A stretch of DNA of 64,000 nucleotides from JAYWGN01 sp043778255 (GTDB lineage Bacteria; Bacteroidota; Bacteroidia; Chitinophagales; Chitinophagaceae): positions 62,001-126,000 of the forward strand of contig JAYWGN010000002.1 in assembly GCA_043778255.1 (NCBI GenBank), written 5' to 3'. The notes beneath the pieces were generated by a model, which was not told the DNA's origin, searched no databases, and was given only the letters and a program-made list of their open reading frames with translations. Below are positions 60,932 through 64,000 of this stretch, one piece after another. The position numbers were made by a program, and so were the translations under genes. The stretch's first letter is position 1. Every line of letters begins with the position of its first letter.

Positions 60932-63900
60932 ATGAGAAAAATTTACACATTACTCTTGTTGCTTTGTATTGCAGTAACGGGTGGTATGGCTCAAATTACC
61001 GTAACTGGTTGTACTGGAACTGGTAATGGAACTTATACAACATTAGGTACTGCTATTACAGCCATTGGTACTGCACAACCCGCTGCTAACATTAATATAG
61101 CAGTAACTGGCAATACTACAGAAGCTACTGCTAGTATAGTTATTGGAATTGGTACTTGGTCAACAATGACTATAGCACCAACAGGTGGACCATTTACAAT
61201 TATAGCGGCAACAGTTGCCGGTGTTCCAATGATTGATTTAGCTGGTGCTGATAATGTTACCATTAATGGTGGAGCTGGTAAAAACCTAACTTTTACAAAT
61301 ACGACAGTTGCTTCAACTTCAGGAACTTCAACATTTAGGTTAATAAATGGAGCTACAAACAATACAATTACTAATTGTGTAGTATTAGGTTCTTTTTTTA
61401 CTACAACTGGTACTAACGGTGGTAATATATTTTTCTCAACCGACGGTACTACTGCAAATGGTAATGATAATAATATAATATCTAATAACGATATTGGGCC
61501 TGTAGGTGCAACCCAAATTAGTAGAGGTATATTTGGCAATGGCAGTAACACTACTACTGCTATAAATAATAGCGGGAATACAATTAGCGGTAATAATATA
61601 TATGATTATGCCTATAACGCTGCCAGTGGAACTAGTAGAGGCATTGACATTTCTACTGGTAACACTATATGGACAATAACTGCTAATAAATTTTACTTTA
61701 CTACAACACGTAACTTAACTGCTGCCCAAGTTACAAGTGCCATTTATATTGTAAATGCTTCCACAGGAGATGGTTTCAATATTAATAATAACGTGATAGG
61801 AAATGCATCTTCAGCAGGTACTGGAACTATGACAATTGGATCTACTCCTGCTACCACTTTATTCAATGGTATTTATTTAAGTGGTTTATCTACTTCAACT
61901 ACAAACAGTATTACTAATAATACAATAGCAAACATTAATATAAATAGTACTTCAACAGGTACTACTGCCGGTGCAAGTGCATTTGAGGGTATAAATGTTC
62001 CAAATGCAACTGCTGGTATTAATATTAATGGCAATACTATAAGTGGAATTAACTGGTCAGCAATTGGCAACTCTAGTGGAACAATAACTGCTATTGATTT
62101 GGTAGGTACTCATACTAATACTACAAATATTAATAACAATAATATTAATAATATTACAAGGTCTAATACAAATAGTGGTACAATGTATATGATTCGCTAT
62201 GGTAGTCCTGCTGTAATAAATGCTAATGGAAATAATATTAACACAATATCAATTTCGGGAGTTGGTAACACAGGAGCAATTTATGGAATTTATGGTTTGT
62301 CTTCAGCTTTAACTGAAACTATAAATACTAATACAATTTATGGACTTTCATCTGTTAGTTCAGGTAGCGTATTTGGTATTAGAGGTTTTGGAAGCTCAGC
62401 TCCAAAAACTTATAGTGGTAATACAATCTATAACATTACATCTGCTGGTGGCGGTACGGCTTATGGGCTATATATATCTACTGGCACTACGGTTGACATT
62501 AGTACCAATACAATTTATAATATTGGTGGTACAGGTGCTGCTTTTTCAAATGGTATAAGAATTGATGGTGGCACAACTATAAATACAAACAGAAATAATA
62601 TATACAACGTAAATGCTGTAAATGCTTTTGGCATTTCCTATGGAATAAATGTAGCTGGTGGCACTACAAATAATATTACAAATAATTTTATAAGCGACAT
62701 AAAAGCTAATACAAGTACATTAAGTACTGCTATTGAAGGTATTTATGTAACTGGAGGCACTACTAATAATATAAACAATAATACAATTAATATGACTGCC
62801 GCCACTGGAGGTACAGGCTTTGGCGGTGCGGGTATTTATGTTGGTAGCACTACCCCAGTTATGAATATCAATAATAATATAATTAATATTAAAGCAACTG
62901 CTTCGGGTACAAGTTATATGGCTGCAATTAAGCGAACTTCAGGTACTACAGGTACAAAGCCAGCTAACCTTAACTTGGCAAATAATATTTATTCGGCTAA
63001 TAATTTTTACGGTGAAGGTTTAATAATTGGTACAGCTACAAACGTATATGGTGCTAATGGAATAGCTGACCCATTTTTTAATGATGTAACTGGTGCCAAT
63101 GGAGCAACATGTAGCCCTTACAAACAATTCATGCTTGACAAGGATAGTTATAGCGAAGACAATTTAACTTCAGTTGCAGCTGGTACTTTTACACCTGTTG
63201 GCTCATCTTATGCTGAAAGTAGTTCTTTAGTTTCTGCACAACCTACTATTGATTTTGCTGGTGTTACAAGAAGTGCAATTGCCGATAGAGGCGCTTTAGA
63301 GTTTGTAGGCTCACTTCCTTTAATTTGCGATATCACAACTACAGCAGGTACTGCATCGGCAGTTGCTTCAACTGTTTGTCAAAATAAGCCTGCTAGTTTA
63401 TTGGCAACTGGTTACACAATTGGTAAAACGGGGCTTAGTTACCAATGGGCAAGTAGCACAACTATGGGAGGTCCTTATGCTGATATTAGTGGAGCTACAA
63501 ATCCTACCTACACCACTGGTAATTTAACTGTTCCTACATTCTATATATTTAAAGTAATATGTGGTAGCTGTGGTACGGGTACTACTTACACAAGTGCCGA
63601 AGTTGCCATTGCTATTAATGCTGCACCATTGGTTTCGGTTACTCCAACTACTGGCAGTTATTGTACACCAGGTGGTACTGCTGTTGCCTTAACTGGTAGC
63701 GGTGCTGTTACCTATACTTGGAGCCCAGCTACTGGTTTAAGTGCTACTACTGGTACTAGTGTAAATGCTACACCAACAGTGGGTACTACATATACTGTAA
63801 CAGGTACAGATGCCAATAACTGTACTGCTACTGCAACTACAGCAATAGCTGTAAATGCAACACCAATAATAAGTGCTGCAACTGCTACACCTACTACAAT

Positions 63901-64000
63901 ATGCAGTGGCGATAATAGTCAGTTGTTGGCTACACTTCCAGCACCAACGCCAAATAAATATACGGTAGCAGGCTCTACAACTACTTATGCTGCAATTACA
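60932..64000 (+). CDS. Large T9SS-type adhesin with parallel beta-helix repeats (3' end outside window)
   Basis: The frame is open from ATG 60932 to the window end, 1023 codons, with no stop. It starts with a signal peptide (MRKIYTLLLLLCIAVTGGMA). From about 30 to 770 it is Asn/Thr/Gly-rich with recurring NNTI-x-NI and TTNNINNN strands, a right-handed parallel beta-helix pattern, and a DRGALEF motif closing it. Then come Ig/PKD-like modules with cysteine pairs (CQNKPASLLATGYTIG, YCTPGGTAVALTGSGAVTYT, CSGDNSQLLATLPAPT). The C-terminal sorting domain would lie beyond the window. Likely a surface adhesin secreted by T9SS. Confidence 0.85.
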   Translation, partial: MRKIYTLLLLLCIAVTGGMAQITVTGCTGTGNGTYTTLGTAITAIGTAQPAANINIAVTGNTTEATASIVIGIGTWSTMTIAPTGGPFTIIAATVAGVPMIDLAGADNVTINGGAGKNLTFTNTTVASTSGTSTFRLINGATNNTITNCVVLGSFFTTTGTNGGNIFFSTDGTTANGNDNNIISNNDIGPVGATQISRGIFGNGSNTTTAINNSGNTISGNNIYDYAYNAASGTSRGIDISTGNTIWTITANKFYFTTTRNLTAAQVTSAIYIVNASTGDGFNINNNVIGNASSAGTGTMTIGSTPATTLFNGIYLSGLSTSTTNSITNNTIANININSTSTGTTAGASAFEGINVPNATAGININGNTISGINWSAIGNSSGTITAIDLVGTHTNTTNINNNNINNITRSNTNSGTMYMIRYGSPAVINANGNNINTISISGVGNTGAIYGIYGLSSALTETINTNTIYGLSSVSSGSVFGIRGFGSSAPKTYSGNTIYNITSAGGGTAYGLYISTGTTVDISTNTIYNIGGTGAAFSNGIRIDGGTTINTNRNNIYNVNAVNAFGISYGINVAGGTTNNITNNFISDIKANTSTLSTAIEGIYVTGGTTNNINNNTINMTAATGGTGFGGAGIYVGSTTPVMNINNNIINIKATASGTSYMAAIKRTSGTTGTKPANLNLANNIYSANNFYGEGLIIGTATNVYGANGIADPFFNDVTGANGATCSPYKQFMLDKDSYSEDNLTSVAAGTFTPVGSSYAESSSLVSAQPTIDFAGVTRSAIADRGALEFVGSLPLICDITTTAGTASAVASTVCQNKPASLLATGYTIGKTGLSYQWASSTTMGGPYADISGATNPTYTTGNLTVPTFYIFKVICGSCGTGTTYTSAEVAIAINAAPLVSVTPTTGSYCTPGGTAVALTGSGAVTYTWSPATGLSATTGTSVNATPTVGTTYTVTGTDANNCTATATTAIAVNATPIISAATATPTTICSGDNSQLLATLPAPTPNKYTVAGSTTTYAAIT

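Noticed and set aside
1..64000. tRNA, rRNA or well-known riboswitch
   Set aside because: No cloverleaf, T-loop or conserved ribosomal sequence was noticed in any intergenic gap when read by eye; a covariance search would be the decisive test.

Overview
AT-rich chromosomal segment from a member of the Bacteroidota, probably on the Chitinophagales/Sphingobacteriales side; the order is inferred and the genus cannot be set. Evidence for the phylum: a gldKLMN type IX secretion (T9SS) cluster, a T9SS type A C-terminal sorting domain, the bamD-rpoZ-coaBC-DUF4835 gene order, several promoters of the phylum's TTTG-N19-TAnnTTTG type, almost no Shine-Dalgarno sequences, and an LPAGQAG palindromic insertion in a coding region. 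I see no rRNA, tRNA, CRISPR array, prophage or classical insertion sequence.

Layout. 1-3458: 3' end of a cystathionine beta-synthase, a zinc phospholipase/nuclease-like exoprotein, and an Rpn-type nuclease gene lodged between two copies of the 3' end of a DUF502 gene. 3547-10763: TetR regulator plus a three-part RND efflux system (outer-membrane channel, lipoprotein adaptor, pump). 10895-17647: GNAT enzyme, small membrane protein, TPR sensor kinase, GHL10 hydrolase, an aspartic protease gene broken by a 41-bp insertion, a toxin-antitoxin-like pair, an aldo/keto reductase. 17733-19405: arsenic operon arsR-arsM-arsC with a promoter/operator. 19625-31743: mostly housekeeping (FabI, BamA-like protein, HemW, RsmD, MurF, thioredoxin-domain protein) and a TonB-type outer-membrane receptor. 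31896-36793: gldK-gldL-gldM-gldN closed by a terminator, followed by a second Rpn-type gene. 37827-43699: AroC, VanX-like dipeptidase, PlsC, Ung, arginine decarboxylase, polyprenyl synthase. 43889-50247: OmpA-family protein, then three tandem 151-bp units each carrying a promoter-like pair, then bamD-rpoZ-coaBC-DUF4835-DUF4296. 50287-57727: both CoA-transferase subunits separated by a CpeT-family gene, an alpha-oxoamine-synthase-like enzyme, a membrane protein, a NAGPA-type protein, UbiD. 57840-64000: surface proteins (T9SS cargo, a BclB-like protein, and a very large beta-helix adhesin running off the end).

The envelope theme is strong: Bam factors, the T9SS motor and its likely cargo, efflux and peptidoglycan genes share the window. 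Intergenic gaps carry families of short repeats: an 8-mer family, a 40-bp palindrome-bearing repeat present twice at 40/40 identity, a 24-bp repeat present twice, and a 9-mer tandem array. The most novel-looking structures are the 3 x 151-bp promoter-bearing array upstream of bamD (45741-46155) and the Rpn gene flanked by a 53-bp duplication of its neighbour's 3' end (1789-2897).
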